The notes under the pieces are model-generated. The model was not told the origin of the DNA, did no database searches, and saw only the letters and a list, made by a program, of their open reading frames with translations. A program made the translations under genes and the position numbers. This document shows positions 34,236 through 42,962 of a stretch of DNA of 64,000 nt, piece after piece. The DNA is from Bacteroidales bacterium (GTDB taxonomy: Bacteria; Bacteroidota; Bacteroidia; Bacteroidales; F082): contig JAEEON010000075.1 in assembly GCA_016284305.1 (NCBI GenBank), positions 62,001-126,000 on the forward strand, given 5' to 3'. Every line of letters starts with the position of its first letter. The stretch's first letter is position 1.

Positions 34236-35404
34236 AGATCTTTGTCCTTTTACCCCGCATCCCCTACCCGCTTGAGAAAGGCGACAAGCTTCGGGCCTAT
34301 AACCAAGTCAAGGAGTTGGCAAAACACAACGAGATCGTGTTATGCGCCTTAAGCGACAAAAAAGTGGACGAACAAAAGGCATTTCAGGCCCTTCAACCCT
34401 ATTGCAGCTCCATCAATTTCATCAAAGTCAACAAAGCCCAAATCTTCTGGGGGTTGATTCGGGCCTTTTTCAAAGGATGGCCTATGCAATGCGGGTATTT
34501 TTACAACCGTCATGCCGCACAACGCATCAATGCCCTCATCAACAAGCATCAACCCACCATGCTCTTTGGGCAACTGCTGCGCGTGGCCGAATACATCCGT
34601 CATAAAGACATTCCCAAAACCATCGACTATCAAGATATTTTCTCCTACGGCATGAAACGCCGTGCCGACATCGCCTCATTCATCACGCGCCCCATCTATG
34701 CCATGGAATATCGACGACTGAAGCGCTATGAGGCTGCCATCTTCGACGACTTTGACGTGAAGACCATCATCAGCGAACCCGACAGGGCGCTCTTCCCTCA
34801 CGAACGGCGCGAGGAGATTCTCATCATCCCCAATGGTGTCGATCACGAGTTCTTTCAACCGCGCCAAGCCAAGAAACAATATGACATCGTGTTCACAGGC
34901 AATATGAGTTACGCACCCAACGTGAATGCGGTGGAATACCTTGCCAATGAGATTCTGCCTCAAGTGTGGAAGGCTTTGCCCGAAGCCAAAATGTACATCG
35001 CAGGTGCGACGCCCGACCCGAGGGTGAAGAAATGCGCCTCGGAGCGTCTCATCGTCAGCGGATGGCTCGATGACATCCGCGATGCCTACGCCCAGAGCCG
35101 TGTCTTCATCGCGCCCATGCGCATCGGCACTGGTCTGCAGAACAAACTACTGGAGGCCATGTCGATGGGACTTCCCGCCATCACTACCCCTTTGGCTAAC
35201 GGCTCCCTCGGGGCCAAGCCCGATGAGGAAATTCTCGTCGGAAACACCGCTGAGGAATTAGCACAACATATCATCACCCTTTTGACCGACCAAGAAAAAG
35301 CCGAGCAAATCGCTCAAGCTGGTTTCGAGTTCACAAATCGGGTTTACGACTGGGGTAAATCCACAGAAATCCTCGAAAACGCAATGAAAAAACTGATTAA
35401 CTGA
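34232..35404 (+). CDS. Glycosyltransferase family 4 (GT-B fold), second of two
   Basis: 390 residues, same architecture as the preceding enzyme: MKIFVLLPRIPYPLEKGDKLRAY at the start, FTGNMSYAPNVNAVEYLA, and GTGLQNKLLEAMSMGLPAITT with the catalytic-region Glu. The pair may be an old duplication that has diverged. The last codons (CTG ATT AAC TGA) lie inside a tandem repeat that continues past the stop, so the repeat has been fixed as the C-terminus LIN. Confidence 0.9.
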   Translation: MKIFVLLPRIPYPLEKGDKLRAYNQVKELAKHNEIVLCALSDKKVDEQKAFQALQPYCSSINFIKVNKAQIFWGLIRAFFKGWPMQCGYFYNRHAAQRINALINKHQPTMLFGQLLRVAEYIRHKDIPKTIDYQDIFSYGMKRRADIASFITRPIYAMEYRRLKRYEAAIFDDFDVKTIISEPDRALFPHERREEILIIPNGVDHEFFQPRQAKKQYDIVFTGNMSYAPNVNAVEYLANEILPQVWKALPEAKMYIAGATPDPRVKKCASERLIVSGWLDDIRDAYAQSRVFIAPMRIGTGLQNKLLEAMSMGLPAITTPLANGSLGAKPDEEILVGNTAEELAQHIITLLTDQEKAEQIAQAGFEFTNRVYDWGKSTEILENAMKKLIN

Positions 35405-35429
35405 ACAACTGATTAACTGAACAACTGAT
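35393..35429 (+). repeat. CTGATTAA/CTGAACAA repeat at GT4 end and ettA leader
   Basis: Alternating 8-mers CTGATTAA and CTGAACAA (about 2.3 units of 16) cover the last four GT4 codons, its stop and the whole gap to the ettA ATG at 35430. Same family as 20281. It reads TGA or TAA once per octamer in the transcript direction. Confidence 0.8.
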
Positions 35430-37103
35430 ATGCCCGACGACAAAAAAATCATTTTCTCGATGGTAGGCGTAAGCAAGATCATACCGCCTTCGAGACAAAT
35501 CCTGAAAGACATCTACCTCTCCTTCTTCTATGGCGCCAAGATTGGCATCATCGGCCTCAATGGAGCAGGAAAATCCACCCTGCTACGTATCATTGCAGGA
35601 AAGGAGAAATCGTATAACGGCGAAGTCGTGTTCTCACCCGGCTACTCCATAGGCATGCTCGACCAAGAGCCACAACTCGACGACAACAAGACCGTCCGCG
35701 AGGTAGTGGAAGAAGGCGTGCAGGAGATCGTCGATATCCTCAAGGAATACGAGGCGGTGAACAACCAATTTGCCGAACCTGACGCTGATTTCGACAAGCT
35801 GATCGCCCGACAGGGTGAACTCACGGAGCTGATTGAACAACACGATGCCTGGGAGCTCGACAGCAAGCTGGAACGCGCCATGGATGCCCTCAATTGTCCC
35901 GAAGGCGACACCCCGGTGAAGAACCTCTCAGGAGGTGAACGACGCCGCGTGGCCCTTTGCCGATTGTTGCTCCAGGAACCCGACATCCTGCTTTTGGACG
36001 AGCCCACCAACCATCTCGATGCCGAGTCCATCCAATGGTTGGAAAGCCACCTGCAACAATACAAAGGCACCGTCATCGCCGTCACCCACGACCGTTATTT
36101 CCTCGACCATGTGGCTGGCTGGATCCTTGAACTCGACCGCGGAGAAGGCATTCCTTGGAAAGGCAACTACTCGTCGTGGCTCGACCAAAAGACTGCCCGT
36201 CTCGCCATGGAAGAGAAGACTGAGAGCAAACGCCGCAAGACCCTTGAACGCGAGCTGGAATGGGTTCGCATGGCCCCGAAAGCCCGTCACGCCAAGGGAA
36301 AAGCCCGTCTGGAATCGTATGAGAAGATGCTCAACGAAGACGTGAAAGAAAAGGAAGAAAAACTTGAAATCTACATCCCCAACGGTGACCGTCTCGGTGC
36401 CAAAGTCATTGAGGCACACGACGTTACCAAGGCCTATGGCGACAAACTGCTGTTTGAGAACCTCAACTTCAGCCTGCCCCAAGGCGGCATCGTGGGCGTC
36501 ATCGGTCCCAATGGCGCGGGTAAAACCACGCTGTTCCGACTCATCATGGGCCTAGAGAAACCCGACTCTGGCACCTTCGAAGTCGGTGACACCGTGAAGA
36601 TCGGCTATGTGGATCAGCAACACGCCGACATCGACCCGGAGAAAACCGTGTGGGAAGTCATCAGCGGCGGCAACGAACTGATTCAACTGGGCAAACGCAG
36701 CATGAACTCGCGTGCCTACGTGTCGCGCTTCAACTTTGGCGGCAATGACCAGCAGAAGAAAGCGGGAGTGCTTTCCGGCGGTGAGCGCAACCGCATGCAT
36801 TTAGCCCTGACTTTGAAACAGGAAGCCAACGTACTCCTCCTCGACGAGCCCACCAACGACATCGACGTCAACACCTTACGTGCTTTGGAAGAAGGCTTGG
36901 AAAACTTTGCAGGTTGCGCTGTCATCATCAGCCACGACCGTTGGTTCCTTGACCGTGTTGCCACCCATATCCTTGCCTTTGAAGGCAACTCGCAAGTGTA
37001 TTTCTTCGAAGGAAGCTATTCAGAATACGAAGAAAACAAGATGAAACGCCTCGGCAATGTGGAACCCAAACGATTTAGATATAAGAAGCTTAAAGAAGAT
37101 TGA
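35430..37103 (+). CDS. ettA: Energy-dependent translational throttle protein EttA (ABC-F)
   Basis: 557 residues, the usual length. Two ABC cassettes: Walker A GLNGAGKST and GPNGAGKTT, signatures [12 protein letters not shown] and VLSGGERNRMHL, Walker B LLLDEPTNHLDAES and LLLDEPTNDIDVNT, separated by a charged linker (EKTESKRRKTLERELEWVRM). There are no membrane segments, as in the ABC-F class. It binds the ribosomal E site and gates translation by ATP/ADP ratio. Last gene of the permease-GT4 run. Confidence 0.95.
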   Translation: MPDDKKIIFSMVGVSKIIPPSRQILKDIYLSFFYGAKIGIIGLNGAGKSTLLRIIAGKEKSYNGEVVFSPGYSIGMLDQEPQLDDNKTVREVVEEGVQEIVDILKEYEAVNNQFAEPDADFDKLIARQGELTELIEQHDAWELDSKLERAMDALNCPEGDTPVKNLSGGERRRVALCRLLLQEPDILLLDEPTNHLDAESIQWLESHLQQYKGTVIAVTHDRYFLDHVAGWILELDRGEGIPWKGNYSSWLDQKTARLAMEEKTESKRRKTLERELEWVRMAPKARHAKGKARLESYEKMLNEDVKEKEEKLEIYIPNGDRLGAKVIEAHDVTKAYGDKLLFENLNFSLPQGGIVGVIGPNGAGKTTLFRLIMGLEKPDSGTFEVGDTVKIGYVDQQHADIDPEKTVWEVISGGNELIQLGKRSMNSRAYVSRFNFGGNDQQKKAGVLSGGERNRMHLALTLKQEANVLLLDEPTNDIDVNTLRALEEGLENFAGCAVIISHDRWFLDRVATHILAFEGNSQVYFFEGSYSEYEENKMKRLGNVEPKRFRYKKLKED

Positions 37104-37173
37104 TCTGTTTATATATTTTTTTAACAAAATCCCGCTTTTTGTAAATTTTTGTTGGATTTGTCACTTTCTTTTG

Positions 37174-37181
37174 TATTTTTG
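37174..37181 (+). promoter_or_regulatory. -7 box TATTTTTG for the membrane protein at 37239
   Basis: Exact match with a TTG 19 bp upstream, leaving a leader of about 52 nt. Confidence 0.6.
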
Positions 37182-37238
37182 TGAATGGAAACAATAATAA
37201 TTCACAATCAACTTAGTAATAACTTTAAAATTTAACAC

Positions 37239-37799
37239 ATGGAACTCAACAAAATTCAGGACTGGAATCGTACAACTGATGCGATTTACAAAAACGTAAT
37301 GCTTTATGTCATTGCCGGTGTTGCCGCTGCAATATTCGGAATGATTCCGTTGGTGGGCTGGTTAGCCAAGGCTTGCAACCTCGCTGTTGTTGCAGGTTAT
37401 GTTGCCTTCTACATCCGTCTGAAGGATTTGCAACTTATAGCTGAACCCAACGATGCTCCTGCTATCCAAAAGCTGTGCCTCGGAGTGCTGCTCTACATCG
37501 TCGCCCTTGCCGTGAAGGAAATCCCGGTCGCCGGATGGATCATCAGCCCCATCGTCATGATTGTGAGCTTTGTGTTCATGCTTTTGGGATACAACGCCCT
37601 GAGGCAGTCTGCTACCTTCCCAGGAAAGGAAGGCATGAAGCTTCTGTTCATCGCTGCCATCCTTGGCGTGGTTGCCTCCGTATTCGCTCTTATCCCGCTC
37701 GTGGGTACGATCATCGCAGGTATCCTTGGCATCGTCAACTTCGTCCTCTTCCTCCTCGGATGGAAGAAAGTTGCCGAACCCATCACCGCAACGGAATAA
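37239..37799 (+). CDS. Small polytopic membrane protein with three IPxxG repeats
   Basis: 186 residues with about five to six hydrophobic segments and almost no long loops. The motif IP(L/V)(V/A)G recurs three times (GMIPLVGWLAKAC, KEIPVAGWIISPI, ALIPLVGTIIAGI), each followed by a helix and a polar end (YIRLKDL, YNALRQS, WKKVAE), so the protein appears built of three helical-hairpin units. I know no function. It has its own promoter and a strong terminator, so it is monocistronic. Confidence 0.78.
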   Translation: MELNKIQDWNRTTDAIYKNVMLYVIAGVAAAIFGMIPLVGWLAKACNLAVVAGYVAFYIRLKDLQLIAEPNDAPAIQKLCLGVLLYIVALAVKEIPVAGWIISPIVMIVSFVFMLLGYNALRQSATFPGKEGMKLLFIAAILGVVASVFALIPLVGTIIAGILGIVNFVLFLLGWKKVAEPITATE

Positions 37800-37820
37800 G
37801 CCTTACTACTCCTGTTTTTT

Positions 37821-37854
37821 AAAAAAACTCTGGCGACATCGCCAGAGTTTTTTT
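37821..37854. terminator. Bidirectional intrinsic terminator
   Basis: Stem CTCTGGCGA/TCGCCAGAG with flanking A7 and T7 runs, between the membrane protein (+) and the DUF4296 gene (-). Its T-run touches the DUF4296 stop codon. Confidence 0.9.
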
Positions 37855-38197
37855 ATTGTCCCTCTAAAGCCTTCACGAACCTTTGGTTCACCGAATCCAT
37901 GATCCGTTCCAAGACTTCAGGATAATGGGTGTAGTAAACCATGTTCTGCTCAAGGATGCTATCATTGATGCCGTAATGCTCGAAAAGTTGATCATAATAG
38001 GCAGTTTGCAGCTTGGTCACATTCTCCCCCACCGTCTTACGTTGGTTCAAATCGGATTCTATGAGATAGGAGTCGGTCAACACCTCAATCATCTGTTGCT
38101 CCGTCAAGAATGGTTCTGGCTTTTTCACCTTATTGGAACCATCACAAGCCGACAAGAGTACCACGACAGCGAGGGCTGCCATCCATAATATTCTCAT
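37853..38197 (-). CDS. DUF4296 lipoprotein
   Basis: 114 residues from the ATG at 38197, where MRILWMAALAVVVLLSAC is a complete lipoprotein signal; a start at 38227 would lie inside recQ. The mature part has FLTEQQMIEVLTDSYLIESDL and YYTHYPEVLERIMDSVNQR, the DUF4296 pattern. Function unknown. It starts 16 bp after the recQ stop. Confidence 0.83.
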   Translation of the reverse strand: MRILWMAALAVVVLLSACDGSNKVKKPEPFLTEQQMIEVLTDSYLIESDLNQRKTVGENVTKLQTAYYDQLFEHYGINDSILEQNMVYYTHYPEVLERIMDSVNQRFVKALEGQ

Positions 38198-38213
38198 AAC
38201 CAAATTATTAGAA

Positions 38214-40418
38214 TCAATTTCCAACATCCGACATAAACTTGATTCGCATCAAGCGGACCTCTTCCTCGCTATATTCATCTTCACCGAGTTCACGGAGTGC
38301 CTGTTGCACATCGTCCGACTCCGCTTCCTGGAAGTAGTCGAGGATATCCTCCTGATGGTAGATGTCGATATTGTCTTCAATATAATAGTTCAAGTCGAGG
38401 CGGGTGCCTGAAGATACGATGCTCTCGATTTCAGAGAGCAGTTCATCGAACGAGAGTCCTTTGCCATAAGCGATATCTTCCAGAGGGATACGTTTGTCGA
38501 TATTCTGGATGATACTGATCTTGAGGGCTGATTTGTTGACCACCGATTTGACGACCATGTCGTTTGGTCGGGTGATTTCGTTTTCTTCGACGTATTCCTT
38601 GATGAGCTTAATGAAAGGCTCGCCGAACTTCTCCGCCTTGCCAGCACCCACACCGGCGATCTGAGTCATTTCCTCCTTGGTGATGGGGTATTGGATAGCC
38701 ATATCTTCAAGCGAAGGATCCTGGAAGATGACGAAAGGCGGCAGGTTGTTTTGTTTGGCGATGGTCTTGCGCAGGTCTTTGAGCATGGTAAAGAGGGTAC
38801 GGTCGGTACCACTATCCTTGCCCATGCCCATGGCGAGGGCTTCGGATTCTTCATCGTCACCGCCTTCGTAGTCATGGTCTTTGACGAGCATGATGGAGTA
38901 AGGCTTTTTGATGAAGTCCTTGCCTTCCTTGGTAATCTTCAGCACGCCATAGTTCTCGATGTCCTTGCTCAAGAACTTATGCACGAGGGCTTGGCGGATG
39001 ATGGCGGTCCAGTACTTCTCGTCGTGGTCGCCGCCAGCGCCAAAGAACTCGCTGTTCTCTTGTTTGGCTGCTTTGATGTCGCCGGTCAGTTTGCCGACGA
39101 GCAGTTCAGCGATATGCTTGGTCTTGAACAGTTGTTTGGTTTCGTACACTGACTCAAGGACCAGTTTCATGTCTTCCTTGCCGTCGAATTTCTCTTTCGG
39201 TGACCGGCAGTTATCGCATGATCCGCAGTTATCTTTGTTATATTCCTCGCCAAAATAGTGGAGCAGCAGTCGGTGGCGGCACACGGCCGACTCGGCATAG
39301 GTGACCGTCTCGTTAAGCAGCTCGCGGGCGATTTCTTGTTCAGCAACGTTTTTGCCCTTGTTGAACTTCTCCAGTTTATGGATATCCTCATAGTCATAGA
39401 AGGCGATGCAGTTGCCTTCGCCACCGTCACGACCGGCACGGCCAGTCTCCTGGTAATAACCTTCAAGGCTCTTTGGGATATCGTGATGGATGACGAAGCG
39501 CACGTCGGGTTTGTCGATGCCCATACCGAAGGCGATGGTGGCAACGATAACGTCCACTTCTTCCATAAGGAACTTGTCTTGGTTCTCCTTACGTGTCTGA
39601 CTGTCGAGGCCGGCATGATAGGGCAGTGCGCGAATGCCGTTGACCACGAGGGTCTCGGCAAGTTCTTCCACTTTTTTTCGGCTCAAGCAATACACGATGC
39701 CCGACTTGCCTTGGTTTTGCTTGATATACTTGATGATGTCCTTGATTACATCTTTGGTTTTCGGCCGCACCTCATAATATAAGTTGGGGCGATCAAACGA
39801 TGACTTGAAGACCTTGGCGTCCATGATATCCAGGTTCTTCATGATATCCTGCTGCACCTTGACTGTAGCGGTGGCCGTAAGGGCAATCACAGGCAATTCG
39901 GGTGAAATGGCGTTGATGATGGGGCGCAAACGGCGATATTCCGGGCGGAAATCATGTCCCCACTCAGAGATACAGTGAGCCTCGTCGATTGCCACGAACG
40001 AAATCTTCAACGTCCTTAAAAACTCCACGGTCTCATCTTTGGTCAATGACTCTGGGGCCACATAGAGCATTTTCGTTTTGCCACTCTTCAGATCTTCCTT
40101 GACCTCGAGCAACTCTGCCTTCGACAAGGAGGAGTTCATCACATGAGCAATGCCCAGTTCTGCGCCAAAATTGCGGATCATGTCCACCTGGTTCTTCATC
40201 AATGCAATTAGGGGCGAGACCACAATGGCGGTACCTTCCTTCATCAAGGCAGGCAACTGGTAGCAAAGCGACTTACCACCTCCAGTAGGCATCAACACAA
40301 AAGTGTTGTTGCCCGCAAGTACGCTCTTGATGATGGCTTCTTGGTTCCCTTTGAACTGGTCGAAACCAAAAACATCCTTCAATAGCTTGTGGATCGATGT
40401 CTCTTCTTTCTTAGCCAT
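38214..40418 (-). CDS. recQ: ATP-dependent DNA helicase RecQ
   Basis: 734 residues, longer than E. coli RecQ (609) but usual for Bacteroidota. Helicase core with Walker A MPTGGGKS (Lys49) and DEAH box IDEAHCISEWGHDFRPEY, arginine-finger region GRAGRDG, RQC zinc site (four Cys around CGSCDNC), winged helix, and an HRDC domain near residues 530-610, followed by a C-terminal acidic extension. It unwinds DNA in recombination and fork repair. Promoter at 40492 overlaps the divergent kdsD promoter region. Confidence 0.96.
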   Translation of the reverse strand: MAKKEETSIHKLLKDVFGFDQFKGNQEAIIKSVLAGNNTFVLMPTGGGKSLCYQLPALMKEGTAIVVSPLIALMKNQVDMIRNFGAELGIAHVMNSSLSKAELLEVKEDLKSGKTKMLYVAPESLTKDETVEFLRTLKISFVAIDEAHCISEWGHDFRPEYRRLRPIINAISPELPVIALTATATVKVQQDIMKNLDIMDAKVFKSSFDRPNLYYEVRPKTKDVIKDIIKYIKQNQGKSGIVYCLSRKKVEELAETLVVNGIRALPYHAGLDSQTRKENQDKFLMEEVDVIVATIAFGMGIDKPDVRFVIHHDIPKSLEGYYQETGRAGRDGGEGNCIAFYDYEDIHKLEKFNKGKNVAEQEIARELLNETVTYAESAVCRHRLLLHYFGEEYNKDNCGSCDNCRSPKEKFDGKEDMKLVLESVYETKQLFKTKHIAELLVGKLTGDIKAAKQENSEFFGAGGDHDEKYWTAIIRQALVHKFLSKDIENYGVLKITKEGKDFIKKPYSIMLVKDHDYEGGDDEESEALAMGMGKDSGTDRTLFTMLKDLRKTIAKQNNLPPFVIFQDPSLEDMAIQYPITKEEMTQIAGVGAGKAEKFGEPFIKLIKEYVEENEITRPNDMVVKSVVNKSALKISIIQNIDKRIPLEDIAYGKGLSFDELLSEIESIVSSGTRLDLNYYIEDNIDIYHQEDILDYFQEAESDDVQQALRELGEDEYSEEEVRLMRIKFMSDVGN

Positions 40419-40452
40419 AGATTCAATTTTGGTTAATCCAAATTTTTAAATT

Positions 40453-40460
40453 ACTTTTGC
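40453..40460 (+). promoter_or_regulatory. -7 box TACTTTTG for kdsD-lptB
   Basis: Exact match about 80 bp before the ATG at 40540. It lies on the recQ side of the recQ box at 40492, so the two predicted transcripts overlap at their 5' ends by about 20 nt. Confidence 0.5.
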
Positions 40461-40491
40461 AATCTCGAATAAACTATTTCGTTGTACATAC

Positions 40492-40499
40492 AAAGTTAT
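40492..40499 (-). promoter_or_regulatory. -7 box TAACTTTG for recQ
   Basis: Exact match on the minus strand, about 74 bp before the recQ ATG. Confidence 0.5.
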
Positions 40500-40539
40500 A
40501 ATTTTTAGTTTGGATTAGGCAAGAAAAAACAAAGAAAAA

Positions 40540-41523
40540 ATGCTTTCTTTCGAAGAAATAAATAATATTGCAATTCAAGTTATTGAAAATGAGGCTGATG
40601 CAATAAAAAACATCATTCCATCCCTCAATGACGACTTTGCTCGTGCGGTTGATTTGATGCTCAAAACCGAGGGAAACATCATTTTTTCCGGCATTGGGAA
40701 AAGTGCCATCATCGCGCAAAAAATCGTGGCGACACTGAATTCCACGGGCACCTCTTCGGTTTTCATGCACGCGGCCGATGCCATTCATGGCGATTTGGGC
40801 ATCGTACGCAAGAAAGATCTCGTGGTATTGCTCTCGAAAAGCGGTGAGACCCCAGAGATCAAGGTGCTGGTTCCGCTCATCAAACTGAGAGGCAACCCCA
40901 TCATCGCCATCGTAGGCAACCGCGGAAGCTATCTTGCCCAACAAGCCGACTTCGTCCTTGACGTGACGGTGAGCAACGAAGGCTATCCTGACAACCTGGC
41001 CCCCACTTGCAGCACCACCGCCCAGCTGGTGATGGGCGACGCCTTGGCCTTGTGCCTGATGAAATGCCGAGGCTTCTCCACCGACGACTTCGCCAAGTTC
41101 CATCCTGGTGGCGCCTTGGGCAAACAGCTCTATCTCCGCGTGAGAGACCTCTATACCCAAAACGAAAAACCCGAAGTCGCTCCCGACGACAGCCTCGCAC
41201 AAGTCATCATCGAGATGACCCAAAAACGATTGGGAGCCGCTGTGGTCACCCTTAAAGACGAAGCACGTCAGTTCTCTTCCATCGTGGGTATCATCACCGA
41301 CGGCGATTTGCGCAGGATGCTGCTCAAGCACGCCGACATCGAGCGCGTCAAGGCCAAAGAGATCATGACCCCCAACCCCAAGACCATCGACGAGAATGCC
41401 CTGGTGGCCAATGCCCTGCACAAGATGCGCCAAAACAGCATCACCCAACTGCCCGTGCTCCATGACGGCAACTACGTCGGAGTGATTCATCTTCACGACA
41501 TTTTGAAGGAGGGCGTGCTATGA
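40540..41523 (+). CDS. kdsD: KpsF/GutQ-type arabinose-5-phosphate isomerase
   Basis: 327 residues. SIS sugar-isomerase domain (about 1-200; [38 protein letters not shown]) followed by two CBS domains (about 205-325; [31 protein letters not shown]). It makes D-arabinose 5-phosphate, the precursor of Kdo in LPS. Its operon with lptB, which overlaps by ATGA, mirrors the kdsD-lptB grouping of proteobacteria. Confidence 0.93.
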   Translation: MLSFEEINNIAIQVIENEADAIKNIIPSLNDDFARAVDLMLKTEGNIIFSGIGKSAIIAQKIVATLNSTGTSSVFMHAADAIHGDLGIVRKKDLVVLLSKSGETPEIKVLVPLIKLRGNPIIAIVGNRGSYLAQQADFVLDVTVSNEGYPDNLAPTCSTTAQLVMGDALALCLMKCRGFSTDDFAKFHPGGALGKQLYLRVRDLYTQNEKPEVAPDDSLAQVIIEMTQKRLGAAVVTLKDEARQFSSIVGIITDGDLRRMLLKHADIERVKAKEIMTPNPKTIDENALVANALHKMRQNSITQLPVLHDGNYVGVIHLHDILKEGVL

Positions 41524-42257
41524 AACTTTGGACACAACACCTAATCAAAAAATACAAGCAACGCACTGTCGTCAACGATGTCAGCGTCGAACTGGAACAG
41601 GGCGAAATCGTAGGACTCCTTGGACCTAACGGAGCAGGAAAGACCACCACCTTTTATATGATTGTCGGACTCATCAAGCCGCTCTCTGGCAAGGTCTTCC
41701 TCGACGACCGCGAGTTGACTGGCGAGCCCATGTACAAACGAGCACAGATGGGCATCGGATACCTTGCCCAAGAAGCCTCCGTTTTCCGCCAGATGACGGT
41801 CGAAGACAACATCTTCTCTGTGATGCAGTTCAAGAAAGGCCTCACCCGTGCTGAACGTCAAGAAAAACTGGAATCGCTGCTCGACGAATTCGGACTTCAG
41901 CATGTGCGCAAGAACAAAGGCATCCAGCTGTCGGGAGGCGAACGACGGAGAACCGAAATCGCACGTGCCCTGGCCGTCGATCCCAATTTCATCCTTCTCG
42001 ACGAACCCTTTGCAGGCGTTGACCCCATCGCTGTAGAAGACATCCAACGCATCATCTTCAAACTGAAAAAGAAGAACATCGGTGTCCTCATCACCGACCA
42101 CAACGTCCACGAAACGCTCTCCATCACCGACCACGACTACCTCCTCGTCGATGGCAAAGTACTGACCTCAGGCCCACCGGAACAGCTGGCACAAGACCAA
42201 CACGTCAGAGAGGTCTATCTCGGACAAAACTTCATCTTCCAGAAGAAAGAGTTTTAA
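41520..42257 (+). CDS. lptB: LPS export ABC transporter ATPase LptB
   Basis: 245 residues. Walker [10 protein letters not shown] (Lys41), Q-loop [16 protein letters not shown], signature [15 protein letters not shown], Walker [14 protein letters not shown] and switch His in ITDHNVHET; these match LptB closely. It powers LPS extraction with LptF/G. The TAA stop overlaps the stop of the convergent pssA gene by 4 nt. Confidence 0.95.
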   Translation: MKLWTQHLIKKYKQRTVVNDVSVELEQGEIVGLLGPNGAGKTTTFYMIVGLIKPLSGKVFLDDRELTGEPMYKRAQMGIGYLAQEASVFRQMTVEDNIFSVMQFKKGLTRAERQEKLESLLDEFGLQHVRKNKGIQLSGGERRRTEIARALAVDPNFILLDEPFAGVDPIAVEDIQRIIFKLKKKNIGVLITDHNVHETLSITDHDYLLVDGKVLTSGPPEQLAQDQHVREVYLGQNFIFQKKEF

Positions 42258-42961
42258 CGGTGAAACAACACCGAGAGCAGGATGTAGAGCAAGATGATAA
42301 ATGGCAGAGCCACAAAACGGAAGATGGCAAAGCCTGCCACCGCCACGATCAAAAAGATCCACTGCAACTCATAGCCTTTCCAGGCAAACGACTTCATCTT
42401 GAACGAGAAGAAACGGATGTTGCTCACCATCATGAAGGCAAAGACCAGAGTGATGCCGACGCAAGCCCAGAACCTCAAGGCACCATCAGCAAGGTGTTCG
42501 ACTTGGGCGAGAGCCATGGGCAGTGAGGCAACGAAGAGTGCCATCGCCGGTGCAGGCAATCCACGGAAGGAAGTGACTTGCGTGTCGTCGTTGTTGAATT
42601 TAGCCAGACGAACTGCAGCAAACACCGGAAGCAAGAAAGCCAGATAGGCCCACGAAACAGGCACCACCCAAACCATGCTAAACACAGGATAGATGGCATG
42701 GCTCATCAAATAAAACATGATGAAACCCGGGGCCACACCGAACGAGACCACATCGGAAAGTGAGTCGAGGTCAGCCCCGATAGAGGATTGCGTGTGAAGA
42801 AGCCGTGCGGCAAAACCATCAAGAAAGTCGAAGATGCCCGCCACGAAGATCATAATGGCCGCCTTGATGGGCATGCCCAAAGTGAGAAACAAGATGGAAA
42901 GACAACCAGAGACGAGGTTGCCGCAGGTGATGGCATTCGGGATATGTTGCTTAAATTTCAT
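42254..42961 (-). CDS. pssA: CDP-diacylglycerol-serine O-phosphatidyltransferase
   Basis: 235 residues, about seven to eight membrane segments. The CDP-alcohol phosphotransferase motif DG-x2-AR-x8-G-x3-D-x3-D is complete in [25 protein letters not shown] (read here in parts, about residues 45-72). It makes phosphatidylserine, the precursor of phosphatidylethanolamine. It follows the T9SS protein gene by 1 bp and converges on lptB with overlapping stops. Confidence 0.93.
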   Translation of the reverse strand: MKFKQHIPNAITCGNLVSGCLSILFLTLGMPIKAAIMIFVAGIFDFLDGFAARLLHTQSSIGADLDSLSDVVSFGVAPGFIMFYLMSHAIYPVFSMVWVVPVSWAYLAFLLPVFAAVRLAKFNNDDTQVTSFRGLPAPAMALFVASLPMALAQVEHLADGALRFWACVGITLVFAFMMVSNIRFFSFKMKSFAWKGYELQWIFLIVAVAGFAIFRFVALPFIILLYILLSVLFHR

Positions 42962-42962
42962 G

